Shown: positions 19,998 to 30,641, counted from the first letter of the stretch. The stretch is 64,000 bases of DNA from Pyropia haitanensis (GCA_008729055.1 SDUX01000002.1:2631874-2695873); one strand, 5' to 3'. Program-made: numbers and translations. Notes: generated by a model not told the origin, from the letters alone.

Positions 19998-21050
19998 CCA
20001 CACGGGCAAACCAGGGGGACCTGGTGGGGAGGGGTGATGGGGGGGGGGTGTTGGCTCAGCGACCTGCGTACGAAACAAACTGTCCACAGAGGCTGTCACA
20101 GACGCCGTGTTCATCTGACTCGTCTCCATTCCGTGCTCCTCTGTTGTGCCCCATGTGCTGCGGTCCGCGCCCAGTGAGTGTTTCAGTTGCGCACGTTCCT
20201 GAGGCGCCTCGTTTGCAGAATACCTCCATACTATGGTGCGGAGACACAGCGAGGCCGTGCGCGCTCGCTTGTTGGCGCGGCCCGTCTCTTGTGCGGCGGT
20301 TACCGCTTGACGAGCTGCCAATACTTGCGGTGCGGGATGGAAATTGGGCCGGCACAGCCCGTGTGGCTCTGTTTGAGGAGAGCCCGACACTGTGGCTCTC
20401 GGCGCGGCCGGGCGCCTGGCCAAATAAATAGGCCCCGCCGCGGTCATGGTACCACTATGGTGGCCACGTGAAAGGTCCCGCTAGGCGACGGGGGAGCGCC
20501 TGTCGGCGGGTGAGCGCCCGACTGGCTCCCCCTTCCAAACCCCTTTCCATAGCCCGCGGCGGGGGAGCCCCGGCGTACAAAGGAACGAAAACCGCCGTGG
20601 TGGGCACAGCCGCAGTATCCAGTGGGAAGGGGATGGGGGGGGGGGGTCTCCAGCGGCGGGCACGGCGTTGACGAAGCTCCCCCCCCCCCACCCCCCTGCC
20701 CCCACCAGCTTTGCCCCTCGCAGCGGCCACACCGGCGCGGCGTTGACGGCCACCGCCGCCGCGTGGCGGCCGCGCGCGACCAGCTCTTGTGGGTGGGCTG
20801 CTTGCAGCGTCGGAGGCGACGCGGTACCCTACGAGCGCAGTGGATGCACGCGCCCTTTATATACAGACGAGAGCGCGGGGGCGTTCACACGCACGCCGCG
20901 GTGACGCGGGCGGCGGCCACGGCGTCAGTGCTGGAGACCTCCCGTCCCGCCACCTCACCCCCACACCCCCCCTGTTCGCGCCCCCCCCCCGCCCTCCCTT
21001 CCTCTGCCGACCTCTTGTCCGTGGGGTGCGCACCGCGGGCATCGGTCGCC
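19998..21050. other. Intergenic, riboflavin synthase to OSCP1
   Basis: About 1.05 kb with no supported gene. The first few hundred bases should be the riboflavin synthase 3' region, including an AAATAAATAG patch near 20420. The last 200 bases are the OSCP1 promoter and leader, with a TATA-like element listed separately. Open frames here are short and have no recognisable features. Confidence 0.45.
20866..20874 (+). promoter_or_regulatory. TATA-like element upstream of OSCP1
   Basis: TTTATATAC in an otherwise very GC-rich setting, about 180 bp before the OSCP1 ATG and in the right orientation. It is one of very few such elements in the window. Confidence 0.45.
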
Positions 21051-22420
21051 ATGGCGTCCACCCTGGCGGTGCCGCTGCAGCTGGTGGTCCTCGGCGCGGA
21101 CGCGCTCTTTGCCATGCACGCGCGGCTGCGACAGGAGGTCACCGGGCCCGACGCGGTGCCCGTGGCCAAGTGCGATACGAGTACGTTGGGGCACGTGGGG
21201 TGTGGCTCCCTCTGGCCACTGCGTCGGCTGCGTGTGGCTGCCGCCATCGACACACACGTCGAGCGAGAGTCTGCGTGGCGTCCGGGAACGTGTCTGATGC
21301 ACCGGCTGCCGTGCACGCTCTGGCGGCGTGCGCTCCCAGACTGACCGAGTGTCTCCTGTGTCTCCTCGTTACCGTTTGCTTACCTTTTGGTGCCATCGCG
21401 TCGTAATGCCTTCCGCCCTCTCTCCCACCCCCCTCTCCCAACGAGCCAGTCTTTGAAGACATGTTCCAAAACGTCTTTGAGTCTGCGCTCGCCGAGTCCA
21501 TGTTCCGCCTCCAGCCGCCCCTCCCATCGGCCGCCCTCCGTGCGTGGCTCCGCTCCACCCTCACCCACCCGTCGGTACGGATGGACGGCGGCAGCCACGA
21601 GCGCCTCTTCCGCGTCACCGTCGCGGGCCTCTGCTCGCAGCTGCTGCGGGCGACCCCCGCGGCGAGCGCGGTGGTGGCGCTGCCCGGCACCAAGCTCGCC
21701 GCCCTCGCCGCCCTCCTCCGCGACGTGCGGCTGCGGGAGGAGGCGTCGCGCATCGACAAGGCCGTCGCGGTCTTTTACTCATCGCTGCCCCCCGGGGAGG
21801 CGGCACGGCTACGCGCCGCGGCGCTCGCCGCGGCGGCCGACGTGCCGCGGCCGCCGGTGGACGCGCTCGTGCGGGAACGCCTGCAGATGCCGTCCGGGCA
21901 CCTGGCGCCGCCGCCGCAGGGCGCCGGCCGCCGGAGCCTCGGCCTGGTCCGCGTGTACGACGCCGCGGGGGTGGTGCGCTCCGAGTATACGGTCGCCGTG
22001 GCGGGCCACACTGCGTTTGATGAGCTCGCACGGGAGGAGGAGGCGCGGGGGGAGGCGGCGCGCGCGGCGGGACAAGGAGGCGGCGGCGGTGGTGGTAGTG
22101 GCGGCGGCGGCGGCGGGGGAGGAGGGGCCGCATTCCCTCTTCCGACGGCCGACGCGGGGGCCGACGGGGAGGACATGGGCCGCGTCACCGCCCTCGGTGG
22201 GAACTGGTACGCGCCGCACCGGGTGGCGGCGCGCAAGTCGCTGTGGCTGCCGCCCCCCGAGTGGTGGACGGGCGGCGCGCTCGACGCGGTGCCCGCGTCG
22301 TCGTCGCTCGCTGCGACGCCGCCCGCCCGGGGGGGGGCGGCGGGGCGCATCGCCCGCCGCCCGTCGACGGCGTCGTCGGTATCGTCACGCCACAGCCGCT
22401 CGTCGGCTATGCCGTTTTGA
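21051..22420 (+). CDS. OSCP1: OSCP1/NOR1-family protein (organic solute carrier partner 1-like), one intron
   Basis: Exon 1 is 21051-21180 and exon 2 is 21450-22420; the 269-nt intron has a GTACGT donor and a GAGCCAG acceptor. Splicing makes an ATC codon and a 366-residue protein reading KCDT-IFEDMFQNVF across the junction. The exon-1 start (LQLVVLGADALFAMHARL) and the pattern after it (SMFRLQPP, LRSTLTHPSVRMD, LRDVRL, AVFYSSLPPGEAARL, ALVRERLQMPSG, GLVRVYDAAGVV) follow the OSCP1 family in order along its N-terminal two thirds. In vertebrates the protein is linked to organic solute uptake and to cilia; its biochemical role is unclear. The C-terminal third is Gly/Ala/Ser-rich and diverges, with a poly-Gly stretch near residue 230. 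A TATA-like element lies 180 bp upstream. Confidence 0.8.
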
Positions 22421-23325
22421 GAAGGGGGGCACGGGGGAGGTCGGGTGCTGCGGCGTGATGCAAGGGGAGGCCGAGAGGGTGGAGTTTTTGCCTTCCTGTT
22501 GGCCACCCCCATTGCGTCTCTCGCTTGGACTTGGGCGCGGCTAGTAGAACGTGCCGCCATCGAGCGAGTGAGGGCCGCCCCGTTTTGAGGGCCCGCGGTG
22601 GTTTGGGCCGCCGATGCTGTAGAAAAAGGCGCACATGCCGTGAGGTACGGACGCCCCCACACAACCGCCAGCACCTCTTCACACCAACACGGTTGTCTGC
22701 TCCCCGCTGTCCCTACCCTCTCACTCACTGCGTCGTCTACTACCCCAGTGTGTCCGCCGACAAGATGCGCCGTGCCAAGATGGCTGGACGACGCGGTCGC
22801 GGTGTCATCCACAGGTGCGCGTCCAGATCCGCTCGACGGGGAAGATTCTTCTTACAGTGAATCCATCGCCTGGCGGCTTTTTCCCGAGGGGGGGCCACGT
22901 AGGCGCCCTGGGGCCATGGGGACGGGGCGGCACCAGGAGCAGATGCCATCCGAGTCGTGGAGCGGATGAGATTGAGGCGCGGGCGAGGCGGACCTCCGCG
23001 CCTTTTGCACCTGCGCGCAAGTGCCCGCGGACACACTCCCCCGAGCGCCCGCATTCCGCCGCTGCCGCATCCGCCGCCGGCGCTGCCCCACCGCTGCGCC
23101 GCGGCGCGGCCCGCCGCGCGTGTGCCCGGTCGACAGGCGTATTCCCGCATCCCCCCCCGCACACTCCTGTCCGTCTGCCAATCTTCCTTCTTTCCCGCCC
23201 GACCCCCTCCCTTGCGTCTGGCCTCTTTCTTGAGTCGCGTTGTCGTTTCGTTTTCTCTGTTCTCTCTTTTGCTGCTGCTGTTTGATTGAGCTCTCCTGCT
23301 GCACGGCTCCTGTTGCGGCGCGGCT
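22421..23325. other. Intergenic, OSCP1 to SQD1
   Basis: About 900 bp with no supported gene. The SQD1-proximal part (23160-23300) is strongly pyrimidine-rich with T runs and CT repeats, probably the 5' untranslated leader. No TATA element was found. Confidence 0.4.
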
Positions 23326-24957
23326 ATGGCGGCCTTTGTGGCGGCGCCCGCTGGGTGGCGGGTAGCGGGATCACCTTCGTCGCCAGGGGTGGTGTCCCGG
23401 CCGGCCACGGCGGTGGTGGGGGTGGCGGCCAAGGCGTGGGTGGCGGGCGCGGCGGGTCGGCCCGGCATGACGACCGCACCGCCACCCCCCGCCGGCGCCG
23501 GTTGCCGGCGCCGGCCGATGGGTGTGCGGATGGACGCAGCGGCTGCGGCGGCGGAGGCGGCGGCGACGCCGTCGACCAACGGGGCGGCGCCCGCCGCGGC
23601 GGCGCCATCGCCGGCCGAGCCCGGCCGCAAGACGGTTCTGGTGCTGGGCGGCGACGGCTTTTGCGGCTGGCCGACGGCGCTCCACCTGTCCGAGGCGGGC
23701 CACGACGTGATCATTGTGGACAACCTGTCCCGCCGCAAGATTGATCTGGAGCTCGAGTGCACGTCGCTGACGCCCATCGCGTCGATGAACGAGCGGGTGC
23801 GGGTGTGGGGCGACGTGTCGGGCCGGGAAATCCGGTTTGTGCGGCTGGATGTGGCGCGTGACTATGACCTGCTCGCGGCGCTCCTGGCCGCCGAGCGGCC
23901 GGACGCGATTGTCCACTTTGCCGAGCAGCGGGCGGCGCCCTACTCGATGAAGGGCTCGCGGGAGAAGCGGTACACGGTGGACAACAATGTGAGCGGCACC
24001 CACAACCTGCTGGCGGCGGTGGTGGAGACGGGCCTGGCTGCCCACACCCATATTGTGCACCTGGGCACGATGGGCGTGTACGGCTATGGCACGTCGGGGG
24101 GGGAGATCCCTGAGGGCTACATTGACGTCCTGTTGCCCGGCGGACGGCCGTCCAAGATTCTTCACCCCGCCTACCCAGGGTCCGTGTACCACGCTACCAA
24201 GTGCCTGGACGCGCTGCTCTTCCAGTTTTACAGCCGTAACGATGGCCTCCGGGTCACGGACTTGCACCAGGGGATTGTTTGGGGGACCAACACCGCCGCC
24301 ACTGGCCGGGACGAGCGCCTCATCAACCGGTTTGATTACGACGGCGACTATGGGACGGTGCTCAACCGGTTCCTCGTGCAGGCCGCCCTCGACATCCCAC
24401 TGACGGTGTACGGGACGGGAGGGCAGACGCGCGCGTTTATTCACATTTCTGACACGGCCAAGTGCGTGGCGTTGGCGATTGGGAACCCGCCCGATGTCGG
24501 GGCGCCGGTCGAGATCTTTAACCAGGTGGCGGAGACGCACCGGGTGCGGGACCTAGCGGCGCTGGTGGCGGCCAAGACGGGCACCAAGGTGGCGAACATT
24601 GCCAACCCGCGCAATGAGGCGGCGGAGAACGAGCTAGAGGTGGCGAACGCCAAGTTCCGCTCCCTTGGCTACGACCCGGTGACCCTCGAGGCGGGCCTGT
24701 TGGACGAGGTGGTCGGCATTGCGGGCAAGTACAAGGGGCGGGTAGACAGGGGCAAGATCCTGCCCGTGTCGTTTTGGAACAGCAGCCGCCGGCGGGAGTG
24801 CGTGGCCGCGGGGGCGGGCACGGCCGCGGCAGACGGTGTGGCGGGGGTGGGCGCCGCGGGTGACACAGAGGGGATGCTCCACGCGCTGGCAAAGGGCGAC
24901 GAGGCCACCCTTCGCAAGCTCCGGGCGGTGTTGCAAGAGCAGTCGCTGTCATCCTAG
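23326..24957 (+). CDS. SQD1: UDP-sulfoquinovose synthase, plastid-targeted
   Basis: Makes UDP-sulfoquinovose from UDP-glucose and sulfite, the head-group donor for the thylakoid sulfolipid SQDG. Intact single exon, 543 residues. The first ~100 residues are a low-complexity, acid-poor transit region. The NAD-binding Rossmann motif is KTVLVLGGDGFCGWPTALHL (102-121). Then IVDNLSRRKIDLELE, the HFAEQRAAPYSM segment, HLGTMGVYGYG (catalytic Thr), YHATKCLD (catalytic Tyr and Lys of the YxxxK pair), GIVWGTNT and RFDYDGDYGTVLNRF are all as in plant SQD1. The conserved end VSFWN is followed by an extra ~65 residues (Arg/Ala/Gly-rich, then TEGMLHALAKGDEATLRKLRAVL, a predicted helix) not found in the plant enzyme. 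Convergent with ORC4. Confidence 0.97.
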   Translation: MAAFVAAPAGWRVAGSPSSPGVVSRPATAVVGVAAKAWVAGAAGRPGMTTAPPPPAGAGCRRRPMGVRMDAAAAAAEAAATPSTNGAAPAAAAPSPAEPGRKTVLVLGGDGFCGWPTALHLSEAGHDVIIVDNLSRRKIDLELECTSLTPIASMNERVRVWGDVSGREIRFVRLDVARDYDLLAALLAAERPDAIVHFAEQRAAPYSMKGSREKRYTVDNNVSGTHNLLAAVVETGLAAHTHIVHLGTMGVYGYGTSGGEIPEGYIDVLLPGGRPSKILHPAYPGSVYHATKCLDALLFQFYSRNDGLRVTDLHQGIVWGTNTAATGRDERLINRFDYDGDYGTVLNRFLVQAALDIPLTVYGTGGQTRAFIHISDTAKCVALAIGNPPDVGAPVEIFNQVAETHRVRDLAALVAAKTGTKVANIANPRNEAAENELEVANAKFRSLGYDPVTLEAGLLDEVVGIAGKYKGRVDRGKILPVSFWNSSRRRECVAAGAGTAAADGVAGVGAAGDTEGMLHALAKGDEATLRKLRAVLQEQSLSS

Positions 24958-25530
24958 GCCCGGGCCGGCGTTGGGGTGTGTTGTGTGGTGCGGTGGCGGG
25001 AAGCAAGTGTCGGGGTTGGGAGGGTGGATTGGCGGAGGCAGGTAGCGAAGGGGGGGCTCGGTTGGGAGCGTCAAAGTGCGGGTTAGTCACGTGCTTTCCT
25101 TTTTCATGTTTCTTGTTCTTTCACTGGTCGGGCCTGGCTCCCGCGCGTGGGACAGGGTACGGGTCGGCGCTTGTGCCGGCGCGCCTGGGAGGGATGCAGG
25201 GTAGCTCATGTGTGTACTTCCTCGCCTCTGCGGTCCTTCTTGCCTTTCAACCGTGGTTGGTGCTGGCACTCGTAGGTCTTTGGTCTTGCCTCCCTGAGCC
25301 TGTCAACAGGACTACGGAACGGCTTATGTTCTCGCGATATGCTCCTGCTTGCTTCTCGTGTTTTTTGTCCACGCGGCTGCTGGGCATTGCCAGCACGTGT
25401 GCTCGGACTATCCGGAGCCCCGATATACCCTCTGTTCTTTTCTTCCCTGGATACCTCTCTGCTCAAGTCCAGAGCTGCCCATCGGGCCGGCGTCCACCCC
25501 CCCCCCCACTCTCCCCCCCCGTCCCATCCC
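24958..25530. other. Convergent 3' spacer, SQD1 / ORC4
   Basis: About 570 bp between two stop codons of convergent genes. It is less GC-rich than its surroundings, with T-rich patches near 25095-25130 and 25340-25450 that probably belong to the 3' untranslated regions. No coding sequence is supported. Confidence 0.45.
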
Positions 25531-27183
25531 TTACTCAAGCCAGCTCGCCCCCCATTTGGCTATCACCGTCGGCACGCCGTCATGCCGCCGCAACTCTGCG
25601 TCCACCACAGCCGGGTCCACGGCCAGCGCAAGGGCACGGCCATCCTCCCCCTCCTCTCCAAGCTCATCCTCCTCGTCGTCGCCTGCCGCACCGCCTAAAG
25701 GACCCTCCGCTGCCACCTCGATAAGCACTTCCGCGTCGATTAGCCGCTGCAGCGCCGCGTCCATGGCGTCGGCGCCCAGGCGGGAGCCCTGCCGCCGCTC
25801 CTCATCCAGCAACATCCCCCCGCCACGACCTCCTCCACCCCGCACGTGCAGCTTGTCGTAGGTGCGGAGGATGGCCGACCGCGACACGGGCTCGCCAGGT
25901 CCGTCCGCGTCCGCGTCGATGGGCGTGCCGTCGGCGGCGGCGGCAGCCATGGCAGCGGCGCGGGCGAGCTTGCGGGCAATCACCAGCAGGCCCGCCTCGA
26001 CGGGGGGAAGGCTCGCCACCCGCAGCCGCGTCAAGCCGTCGGCGAACCAGTCTGAGGCGCCGGCCTCGCCGGGCGGGCCCACGGGGTCGCCGCCCGACCA
26101 CTCGCGGCGCACCTCGGCAGCAAAAATGGTGGGCTCCAAGTGCGAGGCAGAGATGCCGATCGACCCAACCGTGCGGCAGGCGGCAGCAAGCAGGGGGCCC
26201 GTCGCGGCGGCGCGACGCAGGTACCGTTCAATAGCCGACCTGGTGACAGGATGGTCGCGAAACAGCCGCACGTCCTCATTCCACGCAGCCAGCACCTGCG
26301 CCGTTGTTGGGGCGGCAGCGGCGGCGGGCGCGCCCGTTGCGGCGGGGGCACAGGCGTCTCCGCCGCTCCCCTCCTCCGCCTGGGCCAAAGACGGCGGCAG
26401 CGTGAGCGCGCGGTGAAGGTAAGCGAGGGTGTCCTCTACACCCCCCACTTTGAGCACCAGCTGCCGGTGGGCAAACCGCGAGCGCACCCGCTTTTCCAGC
26501 CCGTCGGTCGGTGCCACATGCGCCGTGGTGCCCAATAGCGCGGCGCGGACACCTCCAGAGCCCACCACATTCAGCAGCGTGTACAGCAGGCTGGTGGCGC
26601 CGTCGCCCGCGGCAGCGGCAGCAAACGTGTCGAATTCTTCCAGCACAAACAACACGCCCGTGGTGGCCGCCGACAAGACCCGCAGGTGGGTATCCATGGC
26701 CGCGAGCACCGACCAGGCGCTGGCACCGGCGCCGCCACCGCCAGCACTCACGGCGGCCGCGTCGGCGGCGGCGGCCATGCCGTCCGCGTCAGCAGCGTCC
26801 ACCGACACAGCGGCGGCAGCGAGGCCCAGCTGCGCCGTCACCTCCCGCAGAGTGGCCTTGTCATCGCCCGTGTGGCCGCCGCTCAGACGTACGACGGCCA
26901 CTTGGGGCACCGGCGGGGACGCGGGTCGGGTGAGGGTAGGGGTGGCGAGCGCGGCTAGGACGCGCGACAAGACCAGCGCTTTGCCACCGCCAGGCGGCCC
27001 GACAATGAGAAATGAGGTGGCCTCGCGGACGCCATCAAGGACCTTGCGGAGGGTGGAAGTGATGTCTGTCACTGTAGATTCAAGGTTGGATGGAAGGGCC
27101 ACGTCGGGAGGGGGGGCGCGCAGCCGCTGCCGAGCCGTGTCCACGATCAGGTCGAGGAAGGCGGCGTCGGCGGGGGGGGCCAT
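25531..27183 (-). CDS. ORC4: Origin recognition complex subunit 4
   Basis: AAA+ subunit of the ORC that marks replication origins in the nucleus. Single exon, 550 residues from the ATG at 27183. The nucleotide-binding site is at 62-69, GPPGGGKA: the canonical Ser/Thr after the lysine is Ala (codon GCG), whereas animal ORC4 has GKT. Walker B reads VLFVLEEFDTFA, with Glu where LDEFD has its first Asp. GTTAHVAPTDGLEKRVRSRFAHRQL is the ORC4-specific sensor/arginine region and makes the family assignment firm. The C-terminal winged-helix half (ASDWFADGLTRLRVASLPPVEAGLLVIA, and a final DAALQRLIDAEVLIEV) is present. Insertions are Ala/Gly-rich. It shares a divergent spacer with the disordered-protein gene. 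Confidence 0.92.
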   Translation of the reverse strand: MAPPADAAFLDLIVDTARQRLRAPPPDVALPSNLESTVTDITSTLRKVLDGVREATSFLIVGPPGGGKALVLSRVLAALATPTLTRPASPPVPQVAVVRLSGGHTGDDKATLREVTAQLGLAAAAVSVDAADADGMAAAADAAAVSAGGGGAGASAWSVLAAMDTHLRVLSAATTGVLFVLEEFDTFAAAAAGDGATSLLYTLLNVVGSGGVRAALLGTTAHVAPTDGLEKRVRSRFAHRQLVLKVGGVEDTLAYLHRALTLPPSLAQAEEGSGGDACAPAATGAPAAAAAPTTAQVLAAWNEDVRLFRDHPVTRSAIERYLRRAAATGPLLAAACRTVGSIGISASHLEPTIFAAEVRREWSGGDPVGPPGEAGASDWFADGLTRLRVASLPPVEAGLLVIARKLARAAAMAAAAADGTPIDADADGPGEPVSRSAILRTYDKLHVRGGGGRGGGMLLDEERRQGSRLGADAMDAALQRLIDAEVLIEVAAEGPLGGAAGDDEEDELGEEGEDGRALALAVDPAVVDAELRRHDGVPTVIAKWGASWLE

Positions 27184-28082
27184 TGCCACAGTGGAATGGG
27201 AAAGTACAGGGTAAGGGGGGTGATGAAGGCTGCTGGGAGAAGATCATAGGCGCATGGCTGACGGAGAGGGGCCCACCACCGGGACGCGATGAGTCCTCGT
27301 CACACGCCGTGCTAGGCAAGGTGAAGGTGACAGGCGCCCAAGCCGTCGGTCGGCTGCCGCGCGAGCGGGATGCGGTCAAGACTCTGGGCAAGACAGAGGG
27401 TTCACCAACGGAAAGGGACACTACCAAGTACATGCGCAAGTGAGACAGGTCTCGTACACAAGTCCCTCGCTGTACAAATTCAAGATCGAGTTCGTCTCTT
27501 TGTACTACTGAGTACTGTACAGTACGGACGGTGAGCTCACTCGACAAGCCCTGCATGAGCACGGTTGCGGTCGCGTCCTCGCTCCGTGTGACTGTCTGCT
27601 CCCTCTTCCTCCCCCTGACTCGGCGCAGCTGCCAGGCCGTGCTGCCAGAGACTCCATGTGTTGTTGCCGAGCGTGTGCATGCGCCGCGATGGCCGCCCCC
27701 GTCGCCATTGTCACGGGACGCTGTTCCCCGGCAGGCGGCCCCGTTGGTTACGTGTTGCGGCTACGGTCGTCGCGGGAGGGGTGACCACCGCGGTGGCTGC
27801 GCTGGCGGTGCAACCGCAGCCTGCGGCGGCGGTGCCCTCCTTGGCCTATTTTGTCGCCGCCAGGGCTAGAGTTGCGTACGACAGCTTGCCTCCCTTCCCT
27901 GAGCCGCGCCGTACTACTCTTCCCGCCGCTTGGTCTCATCCCCACGACACGCCACCTCCACCGGCTCCCCTCCCCTGTGCCCTGGTTGACAACCGCCGCC
28001 ACGCTTGGGAGGGGGCGCTTGGTGGATGGTGTCGTCTGTGGCTTTGCGTGCGCGCGCACCGGCGGCACCAGCCCCCGCCGCC
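27184..28082. promoter_or_regulatory. Divergent intergenic region, ORC4 / 28083 gene
   Basis: This 899 bp stretch between divergent start codons has much lower GC than the flanking genes and should contain both promoters. It includes a perfect 14-bp palindrome listed separately. Pyrimidine-rich sequence (27890-27990) lies upstream of the plus-strand ATG. Confidence 0.45.
27512..27525. promoter_or_regulatory. Perfect 14-bp palindrome GTACTGTACAGTAC
   Basis: A self-complementary site about 330 bp from the ORC4 start and 560 bp from the 28083 start, flanked by a further GTACTACTGA. It could be a site for a dimeric transcription factor; no regulator is known. Confidence 0.35.
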
Positions 28083-29031
28083 ATGGCCTCTGCCACCACC
28101 AACGCGGCGGCGGGCGCCCCTGACCTCCACCAGATGCTCGAGCGGCTGGAAGGGGTGGACATGCTCGCCCCCGACTCGTCGGCTTTTCCCCCCGCGCGCG
28201 GCGACGGCGTCGACGCGTCGGCTGACAGCGCTGCGTCGTCCTTTTCAGTCAACCTCAGCGCCGCCTCGGAGGACGGCACCGACAGCGATACGGCCGGCGG
28301 TGGCGGTGGCGGTGGCGGTGGCGGCGGCGGGGGTGTCGCCACGCCGGTTAGCATCACGTCCATCCGTGGACCGACGGCGCGGCGGATGCTCAACTTCTCG
28401 CGCTTTGCGGGCATCGCGGCGGGCGGGGCAGACGAGGAGGACGCTGCACCCGCGGGCTTCCACCGCGTATACGGTTCGCGCTCGTTTGCAGAGCGGCCCG
28501 CGCAGCTGCTGCGCCTGATGAGCAGCAACGACGAGACGTCGGGCACGTTTGCCGCCGTCCCCGCCGCGGCGGAGTCTGTCTCGGCCGACGGTGCCGATGG
28601 GGACTGGGACGGCGACGTGGACGGGGGCGGCGGTGGCTGCGGCGGCGTTGGCAGCGTCGCCGGCGGTGGCGGCGATGGCACGGTCGGACGGGGGAGTACT
28701 CGGCAGCTGCAGCCGCGAGGCAGCCCCTCCCTCGTCCGCGCGTGTGCGCGAGTGGACAGTGCCTGTGACAGCGCAGACGGCTTGGACGCAGCGGGCGGGG
28801 GTGCCGCCCCCCCGGAGGGGCCCGTCGGCAAAGCAAGCGCGGCGACCCACCCCCCCCCCCTGCTGGGTGGGGCGCCTGGGGAGGCGTGGGCACCCGCAAG
28901 CAGCGAGGCGGCGCCCCTTTCCGACGCCAGCGGCACCGGCAGCCCGCTGTCCCCCGCGTCGGCGGGTGCTGCCGCCGTATGGGGCGGCCGACCCTCCCTC
29001 ATCTCTCGCCTCGCGGCGCCCATCCGCCGCC

Positions 29032-29074
<43 letters not shown>

Positions 29075-30081
29075 CGCCAGCCTCCACGCACGCACCTGGG
29101 AGGCGATTGTCAGCCCACGGTCGGTCGCGGCCGGCTCGGCGGCCGGCGGGGTGCGCAAACCCAGCCCATTCGCGTCGCCATCCCCGCGGGCAGCCTTGGC
29201 CGGCGACCGTGCCGCGGCGGCGGCCGCGCGGTTGTCGGCGGTGGTGGGGCGTGGGGCGGGTGGGGGTGGGGGCGAAGGCGCCGACGCGGACGCGCCGGCC
29301 GACGCGTGCCCATCGGCGGGCGAGCCAGGTGGCGGCGGGGCCGGCGCTCCGACGGTCACCGTCGGCGCCACCCCCCCCATGTGCGCAGAGGGGGCGTCGC
29401 GGCGGGGTGCTGCCGCGGCTGCTGCCGCCCCCGTCGGTGCCGGCGGTGGTGGTGGGTCTCCTGGGAGGGACCCCGCGGGCGGGTTGCTGGTGGGGCACGC
29501 GTCGTCAGCCACGTTTCGTCGCGCCGACTCGACCACCGCCCTCGGCGACGGCGGCGACGGCGGTGGACGGCCGGGCGGAGAGACGCCACACTTGGCGGTG
29601 ACGGTTGCGGCCGACGCAGGGGCGGAGAAGGCAGCGCTGGCGCCCGCGCCCGTGTCGCGGCGGTTACTCTTGGGCCGCGTTGGCGGCGGCAAGGTGCTCC
29701 CGCCAGCGATGGCGGGGGGGGTTGCGCCCGCCGCAACGGGGGGTGTTGGAGGGGGGGCGGGGTCGCCGGCCGTCGCCGCCGCTGGAACGGCTGCGGCCGC
29801 TGCCGGTGGCTGCGCCGCCGCCGCCGGCGTGGCCGCGGACGAGGACGCGGCCGCTGTGCCGCGGGGCCTCCGCCGGCGGCAGTCGCTGCGGCTCAAGGCA
29901 GTGGCGCGGCTCAAGGCGGGCGCGGCCCCCGCTGTCGACGGTGGCGGCGTCGGCGGCGGCGGCGGCGACACGTCTGTCGACGGCCGGGTCGTATCCCCGT
30001 CGTCGGCGGCGGCCGACGCGTCGCTACGGCAGCCAGCCGGGGGGGCCCCCCCCGCCGCCACGGCCACCGCCGCTACCACCT

Positions 30082-30118
<37 letters not shown>

Positions 30119-30320
30119 GGTCATCGACCCGCCGCCCGCGGCGAGGGTGGCCGGCGCTGGCGCCGGCGCCGGCGCGGCTCGGCGTGGCGACTCGTCCGAC
30201 GGCCTCACCGACCTGTTTGCGCGCCGCCTGGCCGCCGCGTCGCGCATGGACGCGCTCGCGGCGGTCGCGGCGGCGGGGGGAGGGTGCGGCAAGGCAGGCG
30301 CTCTCGGGCGAGAGGAGTGA
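28083..30320 (+). CDS. Low-complexity protein of unknown function, 745 residues
   Basis: Single open frame from the ATG at 28083, which is in a good context (CCGCCATGG). The N-terminal 130 residues look like real protein: DLHQMLERLEGVDMLAPDS (a short amphipathic helix), then PVSITSIRGPTARRMLNFSR and GFHRVYGSRSFAERPAQLL, the two most sequence-like patches. The rest is dominated by Ala, Gly, Ser and Pro with poly-Gly (about 28300-28330, 29030-29075) and poly-Ala runs. Short basic patches (FRRADSTT, RRRQSLRLKAVARLKAG) occur, and the end reads GLTDLFARRLAAASRMDALAAV. No known domain, signal peptide or membrane segment is visible. It is probably an intrinsically disordered regulatory or scaffold protein. 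The antisense frame is also long but proline/alanine-only and less plausible. Confidence 0.55.
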
Positions 30321-30641
30321 CCTCGGCGCAGGGGAGGGGGCGGGGGATAGGGGGGCCGTGGGAGGCGGAGGCAAGCTGGCTCGAATGGGGCATGGTGGGC
30401 GGCTGGCCAACGGCGCCACGAGACACTAGCAAAAAAGTACGCAGGCGAACCAGCGCGGTCGTTGATCAAGAGACATGCGTCTGGAAGCTAACGCTACAGA
30501 AGATCCAAGAAACAGACAGGCAAGATGTACACGCAGACGAAAAGAAAAAGCACACGACGAAAAAAAGAAGAGAGTCGCCACGACCAACACACCAGCAGAG
30601 TCGACACCAGTCGACGCGGCGTGGACAGCCGCGGGCGGTCG
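30321..30641. other. Convergent 3' spacer, 28083 gene / HECT ligase
   Basis: 320 bp between convergent stop codons. A-rich patches at 30525-30590 (on the ligase side) are probably its 3' untranslated region. No coding sequence is seen. Confidence 0.45.

Noticed and set aside
27914..30469. An 851-codon minus-strand open frame opposite the disordered-protein gene
   Set aside because: Pro/Ala-only composition; the plus frame has better start context and protein-like N-terminal patches.
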